Shown: positions 41,816-51,457, numbered from the stretch's first letter. The stretch is 64,000 bases of DNA from Saccharopolyspora ipomoeae (GCF_029952525.1 NZ_JASAOF010000011.1:62001-126000); one strand, 5' to 3'. Program-made: numbers and translations. Notes: generated by a model not told the origin, from the sequence alone.

Positions 41816-43210
41816 ATGGACGCGCAGACGGGACTGACCTGGCACGTCGCGAAGTGGATCGTCGAACAGCAGGCGCGGCCTCTGCCCGCGGACCTGGACC
41901 GGCACCTGCGACGGCTGACGCTCGATGCGGTGGCCGGCATGGTCGCCAGCTCGGTGGGGCCGGTGTCGGCTGCGGTCGCACGTCACGCCGCAGCTCTGTA
42001 CCCCGGCGACGTGGCGACCTCGATCGGACGCGGGAGCTCGTCGGTGCTCGGCGCTGCACTGGTCAACGGCACCAGCGGCCACGGCATCGAGTCCGACGAG
42101 GGCTACACGCCGGGCAGCATGCATCCCACGTCGGTGGTGCTGCCCACGGTGTTCGCCCTCGGGCAGAGCCTCGGCGCCGACGCGGGACGCGTGCGCATCG
42201 CTGCGGCGATCGGCATGGAACTCGCGTGCCGGATCGCCGCTGCCGGCCACCCGGCCACCCGCAACCGGCATTTCCACAACACCCCGCTGGCAGGCGTGTT
42301 CGGCGCGACCGCCGCGGCGTGCGTGCTGCGCGGACTGCCGGAGGCCGAAGTCGCCAACGCGCTCGGCATCGCCGGCTCGCACGCGGGCGGGTTGTTCGAG
42401 TTCCTCAGCGGCTCGGCGGAGGTGAAGCGCTTCCACCCCGGAAAGGCGGCGCGCGATGGCATCGCCGCAGCGGATCTCGCCGCCGCCGGGCTCACGGGTC
42501 CAACCACCGTCCTGGAAGGCACTGACGGCTACTTCGCCGCCTATGCGGGCGCGGCCGGCGAGGCGTGGTTCCCCGAGCACGTCATCGACGGGCTCGGGGA
42601 GGGGTGGGTGCTGCTGAGGACCTACGTCAAGCCCTACCCGTGCTGCCGCCACCTCCACGGCGCCATCGACGGTGCGCTGCAGCTGCGCCGCGAGCACGCG
42701 ATCGACCCCGCCGACATCACCGCGGTGAAGGTCGAGACGTTCCCGATCGCCGCTCGGCACACCGGAACCGATCTGAACACGACCCTGCAGGCACAGCTGA
42801 GCCTGCCCTACACGGTCGCCGCCGCTCTCGTCCGCGGGTCGGTGACCTTGACCGACTTCGAGCCCGCCGGTCGCGCTGACACCGCCGTGCGGGATCTGAT
42901 GGGGCGCATCTCGGTGACCGTGGATCCGGATGCCGATGCCGCCTACCCCCGGTCCGGCCGCCCGGCCCGGACCACCATCGAGCTCGGGAACAGGCGCGCG
43001 CACACCACCTGGGTGCAGCACCCGTACGGAGAACCGGCGAACCCGCTGTCCGACGAGGCGCTCGAGGACAAGGTGCGCGGATTGTGCGAACCGGTGGTGG
43101 GTGCGGCCGCGACCACCGAACTCATCACCTCGGTCCAGGCATTCGACGATCTGGGATTCCTGGCCGACATCGACCGGGCGATCCGGTCCAGCGCACTCGT
43201 CGCCGGCTGA
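41816..43210 (+). CDS. MmgE/PrpD family protein
   Basis: Protein of 464 aa; ATG 41816 has GGGAG upstream. Family features are LRRLTLDAVAGMVASSVGPVSAAVA, NGTSGHGIESDEGYTPGSMHPTSVVLPTVFALGQ, FHNTPLAGVFGATAAACVLRGLPEAE, KRFHPGKAARDGIAAADLAAAGLTGP and the C-terminal VKPYPCCRHLHGAIDGALQL. It is the third member in the window and the first gene of a GntR-controlled operon with an ABC importer and beta-oxidation-type enzymes. It may dehydrate, isomerise or decarboxylate a carboxylate that is then handled as a CoA thioester. Confidence 0.9.
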   Translation: MDAQTGLTWHVAKWIVEQQARPLPADLDRHLRRLTLDAVAGMVASSVGPVSAAVARHAAALYPGDVATSIGRGSSSVLGAALVNGTSGHGIESDEGYTPGSMHPTSVVLPTVFALGQSLGADAGRVRIAAAIGMELACRIAAAGHPATRNRHFHNTPLAGVFGATAAACVLRGLPEAEVANALGIAGSHAGGLFEFLSGSAEVKRFHPGKAARDGIAAADLAAAGLTGPTTVLEGTDGYFAAYAGAAGEAWFPEHVIDGLGEGWVLLRTYVKPYPCCRHLHGAIDGALQLRREHAIDPADITAVKVETFPIAARHTGTDLNTTLQAQLSLPYTVAAALVRGSVTLTDFEPAGRADTAVRDLMGRISVTVDPDADAAYPRSGRPARTTIELGNRRAHTTWVQHPYGEPANPLSDEALEDKVRGLCEPVVGAAATTELITSVQAFDDLGFLADIDRAIRSSALVAG

Positions 43211-43257
43211 CCAGCACCCCGCCACCACACACCAGACCACTTGCGAGGAGCCATCCA

Positions 43258-44385
43258 ATGAAGGTTGGTGTCGAAGCACTGGAGCTCACCTACGGGGAGC
43301 ACCGAGCAGTGAAGAACCTGGACCTGACGATCCCCGACGGCAGTTCCGTCGTGCTCCTGGGGCAGTCCGGGTGCGGGAAGACCAGCACCATGCGGTGCAT
43401 CGCCGGTCTCGAATCTCCCTCCGGCGGCCGGATCACCATCGGCGAACGGACCGTCTACGACGGCGCGAGCGGCACCTCGATCCCGTCGCACAAGCGCAAC
43501 GTCGGCATGGTCTTCCAGTCCTACGCCGTGTGGCCGCACATGACCGTCCTCGACAACGTCGCGTTCCCGCTGAAGATGAAGGGCGTCGGGCGGGCCGAAG
43601 CTCGCCGCAAAGCGATCGACGTGCTCGAAGTCGTCGGGCTCGGTCACCTGGGGGAGCGCGGGGCCAGCATGCTCTCCGGCGGCCAGATGCAACGGGTTGC
43701 GCTGGCCCGATCGATGGCGATGGAACCCGCGGTGCTGCTGCTGGACGAACCGCTGTCCAACCTCGATGCGCGGTTGCGCGACGAGCTGCGGGTCGAACTG
43801 CGCAGGATCCAGCTCGACCGAGGGCTGACCAGCCTCTACGTCACCCACGACCAGCAGGAGGCCCTCGCGCTGGCCGACCGCATCGCCATCATGCAAGGAG
43901 GCCGGATCACCCAGCTGGGAACGCCCGAGGAGATCTACGCAGCTCCTGCCAGCGCGTCCATCGCGAGCTTCCTCGGCGTCACCAACGTCTTCGAGGTCGA
44001 CAGCCTCGACGGGAACCGTGCCGTCCTGGCTGATCAGGGCGGACAACTCTTAGTCGACGAAGCCGAAGCCGGTATCCCGGGTACGCGCTTCGCCTGCATC
44101 CGACCCGAGCACGTCCGCGTCACCCCGGCCACGGGCGAGGGTGCGGCCACGGCGACGAACCGGATGCGCGGGACCGTGGAAGTCGCGGTCTTCCAGGGTG
44201 CTTCGATCCGCTGCACCGTGCGCACTGGAACAGGTTTGGCGATCGAGGCGATCTGCCCGCCGCCGGTCACCGGGACGCTCGCCACCGGGTCCGAGGTCTC
44301 GCTCGAGGTCGACGCCCGTGCTGTCCGGCTGCTGCCGGAAGACGTGACCGAGCTCCAGCAGGCGCAGGAGGTCGTCGCGGTATGA
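43258..44385 (+). CDS. ABC transporter ATP-binding protein, ferric/polyamine-importer type
   Basis: ATPase of 375 aa. Walker A is GQSGCGKT (residues 35-42), the Q-loop is FQSYAVWPH, the signature LSGGQMQR, Walker B LLLDEP and the switch THDQQEALALADR. The C-terminal TOBE-like region (CIRPEHVRV, then GTVEVAVFQGASIRCTVRTG) places it in the FbpC/PotA group. ATG 43258 has GAGGAG 8 nt upstream. Its stop overlaps the permease start (ATGA). With the fused permease and the lipoprotein it forms a complete importer encoded by three consecutive genes. Confidence 0.93.
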   Translation: MKVGVEALELTYGEHRAVKNLDLTIPDGSSVVLLGQSGCGKTSTMRCIAGLESPSGGRITIGERTVYDGASGTSIPSHKRNVGMVFQSYAVWPHMTVLDNVAFPLKMKGVGRAEARRKAIDVLEVVGLGHLGERGASMLSGGQMQRVALARSMAMEPAVLLLDEPLSNLDARLRDELRVELRRIQLDRGLTSLYVTHDQQEALALADRIAIMQGGRITQLGTPEEIYAAPASASIASFLGVTNVFEVDSLDGNRAVLADQGGQLLVDEAEAGIPGTRFACIRPEHVRVTPATGEGAATATNRMRGTVEVAVFQGASIRCTVRTGTGLAIEAICPPPVTGTLATGSEVSLEVDARAVRLLPEDVTELQQAQEVVAV

Positions 44386-46145
44386 CCACCACACCGACCA
44401 GACCCGCGCCCCCTGCGACCGCGACAGCCCGCAGACGCCGCAACCCGGTACCGCTGCGCACCCGAGTCCTGGGACTGCCGCTGCTGGCGTTCGTGTCGTT
44501 CCTGGTCCTGGTCCCGGCCCTGTTGATCGCGGTGGCCGCCTTCGCCACCGACGTGCCGAGGCCGGGAAGTTCCGACCTGTCCTTCACCCTGGCGAACCTG
44601 CAGGTCCTCGCCGCCGAAGGGGTGCTCACCGCCGCGCTGAACTCGCTGCTCATCGCGGTGGGCGCGACGGTGCTGGCCCTGCTGATCGGTGGGTCGCTGG
44701 CCTTCCTGGCCGCGCGGACCAATGTCCGGGCCCGCGGGTTCCTATACTTGATCGGGCTGATGCCGCTGTTCCTGCCGTCCTACGTGGGCGCGCTGGCCTG
44801 GTCGATCCTGGCCAGCCCAGGAGCCGGGCTGATCAACGTCGCGGTCCGCGACCTCGGTGGGACAGGGCCGGTCGTGAACGTCTACACGATCGCCGGGGTC
44901 ATCGTAGTGATGGCGATGTACTACGCGCCCTACGCCTTCCTGATGATCCACAGCTCGATGTCGTTGATGAACCCGGACCTCGAAGACGCCGCCGGTGTGC
45001 ACGGCAGCGCGCCCTGGCGGACCATCCGATCGGTCACCGTGCCGCTGGCGCTGCCCGCGATCCTGGGCTCCGGGTTGCTGATCTTCGTGCTCGTGTTCGA
45101 GAACTTCCCGGTCTCTCAGGTGCTGGCAACCCCAGGCGGGATCGACACCCTCCCGACCTTCATCTACAAGCTGATGAACTCCACCCCGTCGCGGGGCAAC
45201 GAAGCCGCCGTGATCGCGATCGTGCTCGTCGCGGTGGTGCTGGCGGTGACGTGGATGCAGCGCCGCTACCTGGCCAAGAGGTCCTTCACCACGGTGTCGG
45301 GCAAGGGCGTGAAGGCCCGCAAGATCGCACTCGGCCGGTGGCGGACACCGGCGTTGGTCGCCGCATTGGCGTACTTCGTGCTGTCGATCGTGCTGCCACT
45401 GCTCGCCCTGTTGCTGTCGGCCGTGCGGAGTTCGCCGTACATGAGCTCGTTCTTCGCGTTGGCCGAGCCGGGCGCGCTCGACGCGAGTTCGTTCTCCGAG
45501 GCACTGTCGTCCGAAGGATTCCTCGCGGCCACCACCAACAGCGTCGTGGTCTCGATCGCTGCCGCGGCCGTCGGCACCGCACTGGCCTTCGTCGTCGGCT
45601 ACGTGGTCTACCGGACCAAGTCGTGGGGTCGCGGTGCGCTGGAGAATGTGTCGATGGTCCCGCTGGCCATTCCCCACGTCGTGCTCGGCATCGGTCTTCT
45701 CTGGACGTGGTTGGTCATGCCGTTGCCGGTCTACGGCACGCTCTGGGTGCTGATCATCGGGTTCGTGGCCGTGCAGATGCCCCAGGGATTCCGGGGGATC
45801 GCCTCTTCGATCCGCGCCACTGACCGCGACCTGGAGGACAGCGCCGTGATGCTCGGCGCCCGTCGCAGCCGAGCGATCGCGGTGATCACGGTGCCGCTGC
45901 TGCGGGTGTCCGTGCTGTCCACGTTCCTCCTGCTGCTCATGCTGAGCATGCGTGAGCTGACCGTGCCGCTGTTCCTCTACACCACAGACACCGAAATCCT
46001 GTCGATCGCCATCTACGACCAGTTCGAGAACGGTGGTGCGCTCAACGAAGCCTCGGCCACCGCGCTCATCTACTGCGCGATCATGTTCCTGCTCAGCTAC
46101 CTGCCCCGCCGGCTTGGCGCGGGCTCGGGAGGCCACAGTGCCTGA
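44382..46145 (+). CDS. ABC transporter permease, FbpB-like double permease
   Basis: Integral membrane protein of 587 aa with about 12 helices and two binding-protein-dependent permease modules in one chain, as in FbpB/ThiP-type importers. The two EAA loops are visible: EDAAGVHGSAPWRTIRSVTVPLALPAILGSG near residue 205 and EDSAVMLGARRSRAIAVITVPLLRVSVLS near residue 490. Extracellular loops are short. It is coupled by ATGA to the ATPase gene, and its end overlaps the lipoprotein gene's GTG start. The order ATPase, permease, binding protein is reversed relative to most ferric-type operons. Confidence 0.93.
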   Translation: MTTTPTRPAPPATATARRRRNPVPLRTRVLGLPLLAFVSFLVLVPALLIAVAAFATDVPRPGSSDLSFTLANLQVLAAEGVLTAALNSLLIAVGATVLALLIGGSLAFLAARTNVRARGFLYLIGLMPLFLPSYVGALAWSILASPGAGLINVAVRDLGGTGPVVNVYTIAGVIVVMAMYYAPYAFLMIHSSMSLMNPDLEDAAGVHGSAPWRTIRSVTVPLALPAILGSGLLIFVLVFENFPVSQVLATPGGIDTLPTFIYKLMNSTPSRGNEAAVIAIVLVAVVLAVTWMQRRYLAKRSFTTVSGKGVKARKIALGRWRTPALVAALAYFVLSIVLPLLALLLSAVRSSPYMSSFFALAEPGALDASSFSEALSSEGFLAATTNSVVVSIAAAAVGTALAFVVGYVVYRTKSWGRGALENVSMVPLAIPHVVLGIGLLWTWLVMPLPVYGTLWVLIIGFVAVQMPQGFRGIASSIRATDRDLEDSAVMLGARRSRAIAVITVPLLRVSVLSTFLLLLMLSMRELTVPLFLYTTDTEILSIAIYDQFENGGALNEASATALIYCAIMFLLSYLPRRLGAGSGGHSA

Positions 46146-47298
46146 GACGACGACGTTTCCCCGCACCCGCTCCGGTCGGCGACGCGGTGGCGCGCTGGTG
46201 GCCTTGGTCGCCGCCGCGAGCCTGCTGGTGTCGGCCTGTGGTGGCTCGGCGCACAACACCCCGACCGCTCGTGCGGCCAAGCTGCTCGCGCCGCCGCGGG
46301 TGGACACCAGCAACGGTTTGACCATCGACGGTGAGCATATCGCCGACAAAGCGCTCTACGACGCCGCGAAGGGCAAGAAGGTCGTGCTGTACTCGGCAGC
46401 CGGCAAGGAGGCCGAAGACCTCACCATCGCGCGGTTCACGGCCGAGACGGGGATCCAGGTCGAGCTGACCCGCTTGCCGAACAACAAGCTCGCCGAGCGG
46501 GCGTTGTCCGAACACGGCGCAGGTCGGCTCGAGGCCGACGTGATCCGGCTGACCGACCCGCGCACGGCGCGGAAGTTCGGCGAGGCGGGGTTGTACGTGC
46601 CGTACCGGACGCCGTTCCACGACAAGCTGGCCGCAGCCGGTGCCACGGTCGACGCGAACTGGTTCCCCGGCTACTACTTCGTGAACGCGATGGCCTACAA
46701 CTCGGCCATCCACACCGAGAACCCGCCGAACGGTTGGGAAGACCTCACCAACCCGAAGTACCAGGGTCAGCTCGGCATCGTGGCGATCACCACGGGCGGC
46801 ACGTTGAGCGCGCTCACGCGGTTCCAGATCGAGCAGTTCGGCGTCGGATTCCTCGACCGCATGGCTGCCCAGGACCCCCGGGTGTTCAACTCGACCTCGA
46901 CGGAGGTGGACGCCCTCGCGCGCGGTGAGATCTCGATCGCGACCGTCAGCTTCAATAACGCGTTCGGGGCGCAGACCAACGGCGCGCCGATCCGGCTGGT
47001 CATTCCGGAGGAAGGCGTGTCGGCGTCCGAAGGGCCGCTCGGTCTGACCCCGAAGGGAGCCGACAATCCGGCCGCCCAGGTCTTCGCCAACTGGTCGTTG
47101 TCCAAGTCCGGTCAGAAGTTCGTCGGTTCCCAAGGTTTCGTCCCGGTCCGCACCGACGTCGGCCCGGTGCAGGCCGGGGAGTACGAGCTGCCGGCCGCGG
47201 ACTCCCCGCGCTTCCACCTGCTTGACGAGGAGGGCTTCGCCCGCCACGCGAAGGCCGACCAGGCGCTGTGGAAGCAGAAGTTCAACTTCATCGGCTGA
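46138..47298 (+). CDS. ABC transporter extracellular substrate-binding lipoprotein
   Basis: Lipoprotein of 386 aa; GTG 46138 is preceded by GGGAGG. A twin-Arg-like basic start (TRSGRRRGG) leads to a hydrophobic stretch and the lipobox LVSAC, giving a lipid-anchored mature protein. The body resembles FbpA/PotD-type periplasmic-binding proteins (VVLYSAAGKEAEDLTIARFTAETGIQVELTRLPNNKLAERALSE, NGWEDLTNPKYQGQLGI). Ferric-binding tyrosine pairs are not evident, so an organic ligand, possibly the carboxylate degraded by the operon, is more likely than iron. An 8-bp overlap with the permease gene shows coupling. Confidence 0.92.
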   Translation: MPETTTFPRTRSGRRRGGALVALVAAASLLVSACGGSAHNTPTARAAKLLAPPRVDTSNGLTIDGEHIADKALYDAAKGKKVVLYSAAGKEAEDLTIARFTAETGIQVELTRLPNNKLAERALSEHGAGRLEADVIRLTDPRTARKFGEAGLYVPYRTPFHDKLAAAGATVDANWFPGYYFVNAMAYNSAIHTENPPNGWEDLTNPKYQGQLGIVAITTGGTLSALTRFQIEQFGVGFLDRMAAQDPRVFNSTSTEVDALARGEISIATVSFNNAFGAQTNGAPIRLVIPEEGVSASEGPLGLTPKGADNPAAQVFANWSLSKSGQKFVGSQGFVPVRTDVGPVQAGEYELPAADSPRFHLLDEEGFARHAKADQALWKQKFNFIG

Positions 47299-47331
47299 AC
47301 CAACCTCTCGCAAAGACAAGGAAATCCCAGC

Positions 47332-48501
47332 ATGACTTCGACCCTCGACCGATCGGCCGATGACGACCTCGCGCGCAACGAGCTGCTCGAATCGGTCAAC
47401 GCGTTCGCCGCACGGCACTTGGCACCTGGCGCGCTGGAACGGGCTCATGAGCCGAGCTACTCCTGGGACATCGCAGCCCAGCTGGGGGAGCAGGGCTTGT
47501 TGGGCCTGACGATCTCCGAACAGGACGGCGGGCAGGGAGCCGGTTTGGCCACGGCGGTCGCGGTGATCCAGGCGGTCGCCCAGCACTGCCCGAAGAGCGC
47601 GGACATCCTGCAAGCAGGCAACTTCGGTGCCATCCGCACCTTCGCCCAGTTCGCAACGCCGGAGCAGAAGGCGGCGTACCTCCCGGACCTGCTCGCCGGA
47701 CGGGGCCTGCTCTCGCTCGGCATGAGCGAGCCGGAAGCCGGCTCGGCCGCGACCGAGCTGGCCACCAGCGCCGTCGAGGACGGCGACGACCTCGTCATCA
47801 ACGGCACCAAGATCTGGGGCACCCACAGCGTGGACGCCACGCTGTACCTGGTCTACGTCCGCTTCGGTCCCGGTACCCGCAACATCGGTTCGGTACTGGT
47901 GGAACGCGGCGATCACGGCCTCGAAGTCGGCAAGCCATCGTCCTACATGAGCGGCGAGACCTGGGCCCAGCTCTACTTCGAGGACTGCCGGATCCCGAAG
48001 TCGCGGATCCTGCTCGGCCCGGGCGGATTCAAGAAGCAGATGAGCGGCTTCAACGTCGAACGCATCGGCAACGCTTCCCGCTCGCTGGCGCTGGGAAGGC
48101 TCGCGTTCGACCTCGCCAGGGAACACGTCTCCCACCGCACCCAGTTCGGCCGCACGCTCAACGAGTTCCAAGGCGTGCAGTGGGCCTTCGCCGAAGCCGC
48201 AGTCGCTCTGGACTCCGCCGACGCGCTGCTCGCTCGCGCGGTGGCGAACGCCGAAGACGGTCTGCCGTCCGCGTACGAGACCACCGTCGCGAAGTACGCG
48301 GCCAACACCGCCGGGTTCAAAGCGGCGGACGCGGCGATGCAGATGATGGGCGCGCTCGGCTACAGCACCGAGTCACTCGTCGAGTACTGCCAGCGCCGCA
48401 CCCGCGGCTGGATGATCGCGGGCGGGTCGTTGGAGATGATGAAGAACCGCATTGCGGAGGAGATCTTCGGCCGGCGCTTCCCGCAGCGAGCGACGTCGTG
48501 A
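47332..48501 (+). CDS. Acyl-CoA dehydrogenase family protein
   Basis: Flavoenzyme of 389 aa with the complete three-part acyl-CoA dehydrogenase fold. It has GLLGLTISEQDGGQGAGLATAVAVIQ, SLGMSEPEAGSAATELATSAV, NGTKIWGTHSVDATLYLV, RTQFGRTLNEFQGVQWAFAEAAVALD and the C-terminal AMQMMGALGYSTESLVEYCQRRTRGWMIAGGSLEMMKNRIAEEIFG. The FAD-binding Arg-Phe-Gly motif is present. It desaturates an acyl-CoA at the alpha-beta position. Its stop overlaps the GTG of the fused hydratase/dehydrogenase gene, so three consecutive beta-oxidation activities are coupled. Confidence 0.93.
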   Translation: MTSTLDRSADDDLARNELLESVNAFAARHLAPGALERAHEPSYSWDIAAQLGEQGLLGLTISEQDGGQGAGLATAVAVIQAVAQHCPKSADILQAGNFGAIRTFAQFATPEQKAAYLPDLLAGRGLLSLGMSEPEAGSAATELATSAVEDGDDLVINGTKIWGTHSVDATLYLVYVRFGPGTRNIGSVLVERGDHGLEVGKPSSYMSGETWAQLYFEDCRIPKSRILLGPGGFKKQMSGFNVERIGNASRSLALGRLAFDLAREHVSHRTQFGRTLNEFQGVQWAFAEAAVALDSADALLARAVANAEDGLPSAYETTVAKYAANTAGFKAADAAMQMMGALGYSTESLVEYCQRRTRGWMIAGGSLEMMKNRIAEEIFGRRFPQRATS

Positions 48502-50495
48502 CCGCCGGATTCGGGCCGGTGCGCGTCGAGCACGACGGCGATGTCGCCGTCGTCGTGCTCGACAACCCACCGGTGAACGCGAGCACGGCTCGGATCAGGT
48601 CTGGTCTGCTGGAGGCGTTGCGGCAGACCGCGAACGACGACGCGGTGACCGGTGTGGTGCTCATCGGTGCGGGCAAGCACCTGATGTCCGGATCGGACCT
48701 GCGGGAGTTCTCCGCCGACGACGTCCCGGAACCGCAGCTGCCCGAGGTGCTCTCCGCGATCGAGAACCACCCCCGGCCGGTGGTCGCGGCGATGTCCGGC
48801 TCCACGCTCGGCGGGGGGCTCGAACTCGCGCTGGCCTGCGATCGGCGGATCGCGCACACCGGGAGCCGGGTCGGACTGCCCGAAGTCAGCCTCGGCATGA
48901 TCCCGGGCGCCGGCGGAATCGTGCGCAGCGCACGTCTGCTGGAACCCGACCAGCTGCTGGACCTGGTGGTGTCGGCCGAACCGATTCCGGTGGAATCCGC
49001 TGCGGAGCTCGGCCTGGTCGATGACGTCGTGGACGACTTGCGAGAGGCCGCGGTTGCCGCGGCGAGAACCACGACCAAGCGCGTGCTCACCTCCCTGCCG
49101 ACGCGTGAAGGTGCACCGGGTCTGCTCGAGGACAGAGCTCGTCGACTGATCGCCGGGCGCGGCGCGGACCCGGCAGTCGTCGCGGCTGTGGGCGCGGTGC
49201 TGACCGCGACCGCACTGCCCGCGCCGACCGCGTTGCGGCACGAGCGCGCCGAGTTCACCCGGCTGCGGCGCGGCCCGCAGGCCGCGGCCCGGAGGCACGT
49301 GTTCTTCGCCCGGGTAGCTGCCGCGCGCGAAGCACGGCCTGGCGTCGAGCGTCCCGTTCGGACGGTCGGAGTGATCGGCGCCGGAACGATGGGGGCCGGC
49401 ATCGCCCGCGCATTCGCCTCGGCGGGTGTTGACGTGGCGCTCGTCGACCGCGATACCGCTGCGCTGGAGCGCGCGACCGACCACGTGGCGCGCGCCGGTG
49501 GCGATGCTGTGGCACGACTGCGCACGGGGACCGCGTTCGACCTGATCTCGGACGTCGACCTCGTGGTGGAAGCCGTCGTCGAGGACCTCGACGTCAAGAT
49601 CGCCGTGCTCGGCGAGGCAGCCGGTGTCGTCCGCCCGGGCGTGCCGCTGGCGACCAACACCTCCTATCTCGACATCGATGCCTTGGCCGCAGCGGTCGCC
49701 GATCCGGAGCGGGTGTTGGGAATGCACTTCCTGGCACCGGCGCATCGCACCCGCGTGCTGGAGGTCGTGCGCGGGAGCGCCACGTCGCGGGAAGCCCTGG
49801 AACACGTGCTGTCCGCAGCGCGGGCGCTGGGAAAGCTCCCGGTGATCGTCGGGGTCTGCGACGGTTTCGCGGGCAACCGGATCTTCTCCGCGTACCGGCA
49901 CCAGTGCGAGCTGCTGGTGGAAGAGGGCGCGACGCCGCGCCAGGTCGACGATGCGCTGGTAGACGTCGGCTTCGCGATGGGGCCGTTCGCGGTGGCCGAC
50001 ATGTCCGGACTGGACGTCGCCTGGCACGCGCGGCGGCGCCGGGACGCGAGCCGGGACCCGCGGGAACGCTATTCGGACCTCGCCGATCGGTTCGTGGAGA
50101 AGGGGCGGCTCGGGCAGAAGACCGGTGCCGGCTGGTACCGCTACCTCGACGGCGACCGAACGCCCCTGGACGATCCGGAGTCCGCGGGGCTGATCGACGA
50201 CGCTCGTGCGGCCAACGGGATCACCCCTCGGGAGATCCGCGGAGTCGAGATCGTCGAGAGGGTGCTCACCGCGACGGCCAACGAGGCGGCCCTCGTGCTC
50301 GCCGAGGGAGTCGCCGCCAGGCCCGGCGACATCGACGTCCTGATGACGTGGGGGTACGGGTTCCCGGAAAGCCTCGGTGGACCGTGCCACTGGGCGAGCA
50401 CCCGCTCGGCGGCGGATCACGCAGCGGCCCTGGAACGGCTGAAAAATGCCGTCGGATGGGGTTTCCAGCCAGGTGACCCTGTCCTGCTGGGCTGA
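48498..50495 (+). CDS. Enoyl-CoA hydratase / 3-hydroxyacyl-CoA dehydrogenase fusion protein
   Basis: Bifunctional protein of 665 aa with a GTG start. The N-terminal crotonase domain (about 1-200) has NPPVNAST, GAGKHLMSGSDLREF, SGSTLGGGLELALACDRRIA and LPEVSLGMIPGAGG. The dehydrogenase part starts near residue 285 with VGVIGAGTMGAGIARAFASAGVDVALVDRD. It continues with NTSYLDIDALAAAV, GMHFLAPAHRTRVLEVVRG, GFAGNRIFSAYRHQCELLVEEGA and a second helical domain with EAALVLAEGVAARPGDIDVLMTWGYGFP. This is the FadJ/FadB layout. It hydrates and then oxidises the enoyl-CoA made by the preceding dehydrogenase. No thiolase follows. Confidence 0.93.
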   Translation: MTAGFGPVRVEHDGDVAVVVLDNPPVNASTARIRSGLLEALRQTANDDAVTGVVLIGAGKHLMSGSDLREFSADDVPEPQLPEVLSAIENHPRPVVAAMSGSTLGGGLELALACDRRIAHTGSRVGLPEVSLGMIPGAGGIVRSARLLEPDQLLDLVVSAEPIPVESAAELGLVDDVVDDLREAAVAAARTTTKRVLTSLPTREGAPGLLEDRARRLIAGRGADPAVVAAVGAVLTATALPAPTALRHERAEFTRLRRGPQAAARRHVFFARVAAAREARPGVERPVRTVGVIGAGTMGAGIARAFASAGVDVALVDRDTAALERATDHVARAGGDAVARLRTGTAFDLISDVDLVVEAVVEDLDVKIAVLGEAAGVVRPGVPLATNTSYLDIDALAAAVADPERVLGMHFLAPAHRTRVLEVVRGSATSREALEHVLSAARALGKLPVIVGVCDGFAGNRIFSAYRHQCELLVEEGATPRQVDDALVDVGFAMGPFAVADMSGLDVAWHARRRRDASRDPRERYSDLADRFVEKGRLGQKTGAGWYRYLDGDRTPLDDPESAGLIDDARAANGITPREIRGVEIVERVLTATANEAALVLAEGVAARPGDIDVLMTWGYGFPESLGGPCHWASTRSAADHAAALERLKNAVGWGFQPGDPVLLG

Positions 50496-50513
50496 CTCAT
50501 GCGCCCGCTGGAG

Positions 50514-51422
50514 TCAGAGCAGCACGGCGTGCTGGGCGACCGACGCCACGACTCGGCCGTCGCGAGCGTGCAGCGTCCCGCGGGCCAGGCCGCCGGCCTC
50601 TCCCGCAGCCGGGCAGTCCTGCACGTAGAGGAACCACTCGCCGGGTTCGAGGTCGGCGTGGAACCACATCGCGTGGTCCGCGCTGACCGCGGGCCGGTGC
50701 AGGTCCGCCCGTTCACCGCGGGCGCGGGCGATCACGGGCAACAGCGAGCGGTCGGAGGCGAACGCCAGCACGGCGCGTCGCAGGTGGCTGCTCGCTTCCG
50801 GCACGGATTCGGCGCGCAGCCACAGGCAGCGCGGTGCGGCCGTGTCGCCCGGCGGCCCGTCGACCGGGCGCACGTCGAGCGGGCGGGAGGCGGTGCGCCA
50901 GTCGCCGAGCGGGGGCAGGCGCACCCCTCCCGCCGCCATCCCCGCGGCCCGGCGTTGTGGCAGCGAGGGAAGCGATTCGGGATCGGGCACCTGCGGTGGC
51001 CGGATCGACGCACTGGAACTGCTCGGTTCTCCTGGCCCCAGGGACACCATCCCAGTGACGATCTCGCGCCCCGACTGCTCAGCGCTGATGGCGAGCACGG
51101 TGCGGCTGCGACCTGCGCGGATCGTTCGCACCGGGTAGGAGATCGGCTCGTGCGGGCGTCCGGGTCGGAGGAAGTAGATGTGCAGGGACTCGACGAACCG
51201 GTCGGCAGGTGCGTACGCGGCGGCGGCGAGCACGACTTGGGCGAGCAGGTGACCTCCGAAGACCCGTTGGTCGAACCCGGCGATGGGGGAGCCGACGAGA
51301 CGCTCGCCCTCCCATCGGAGCTCGATCCGATCGGCGAGCGGGGTTCGGTTGACCACGCCGGGCAGCGAGGTCTCGTCCCCGTGGCGGGTTTCTTCGGTGC
51401 TTCTGGTGTCGATGTGGTCCAC
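50514..51422 (-). CDS. Acyl-CoA thioesterase (TesB-like)
   Basis: Protein of 302 aa on the reverse strand. The N-terminal hotdog domain shows FGGHLLAQVVLAAAAYAPADRFVESLHIYFLRPG and the second half SADHAMWFHADLEPGEWFLYVQDCPAAGEAGGLARGTLHARDGRVVASVAQ, as in TesB-type double hotdog thioesterases. The terminal DGRVVASVAQ is typical. It is divergent from the acyl-CoA ligase gene, with the second GntR operator between them, and convergent with the beta-oxidation fusion gene (gap 18 bp). It may release stalled CoA esters of the pathway. Confidence 0.9.
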   Translation of the reverse strand: MDHIDTRSTEETRHGDETSLPGVVNRTPLADRIELRWEGERLVGSPIAGFDQRVFGGHLLAQVVLAAAAYAPADRFVESLHIYFLRPGRPHEPISYPVRTIRAGRSRTVLAISAEQSGREIVTGMVSLGPGEPSSSSASIRPPQVPDPESLPSLPQRRAAGMAAGGVRLPPLGDWRTASRPLDVRPVDGPPGDTAAPRCLWLRAESVPEASSHLRRAVLAFASDRSLLPVIARARGERADLHRPAVSADHAMWFHADLEPGEWFLYVQDCPAAGEAGGLARGTLHARDGRVVASVAQHAVLL

Positions 51423-51440
51423 ACCGCAGACACTACATGA

Positions 51441-51457
51441 AACACTCTATAGAGTAT
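51441..51457. promoter_or_regulatory. Candidate GntR operator, copy 2
   Basis: The sequence AACACTCTATAGAGTAT is identical over 17 bp to 41743-41759. It lies 19 bp before the thioesterase start and 66 bp before the acyl-CoA ligase start. It links both genes to the GntR regulator encoded 10 kb away. Confidence 0.75.

Noticed and set aside
46093..48171. Very long reverse-strand open frame of 692 codons, and similar ones at 44742-46349 and 48360-50420
   Set aside because: They are antisense shadows of high-GC genes with clear families on the forward strand. Their composition is rich in Arg, Gly, Val and His with no domain.
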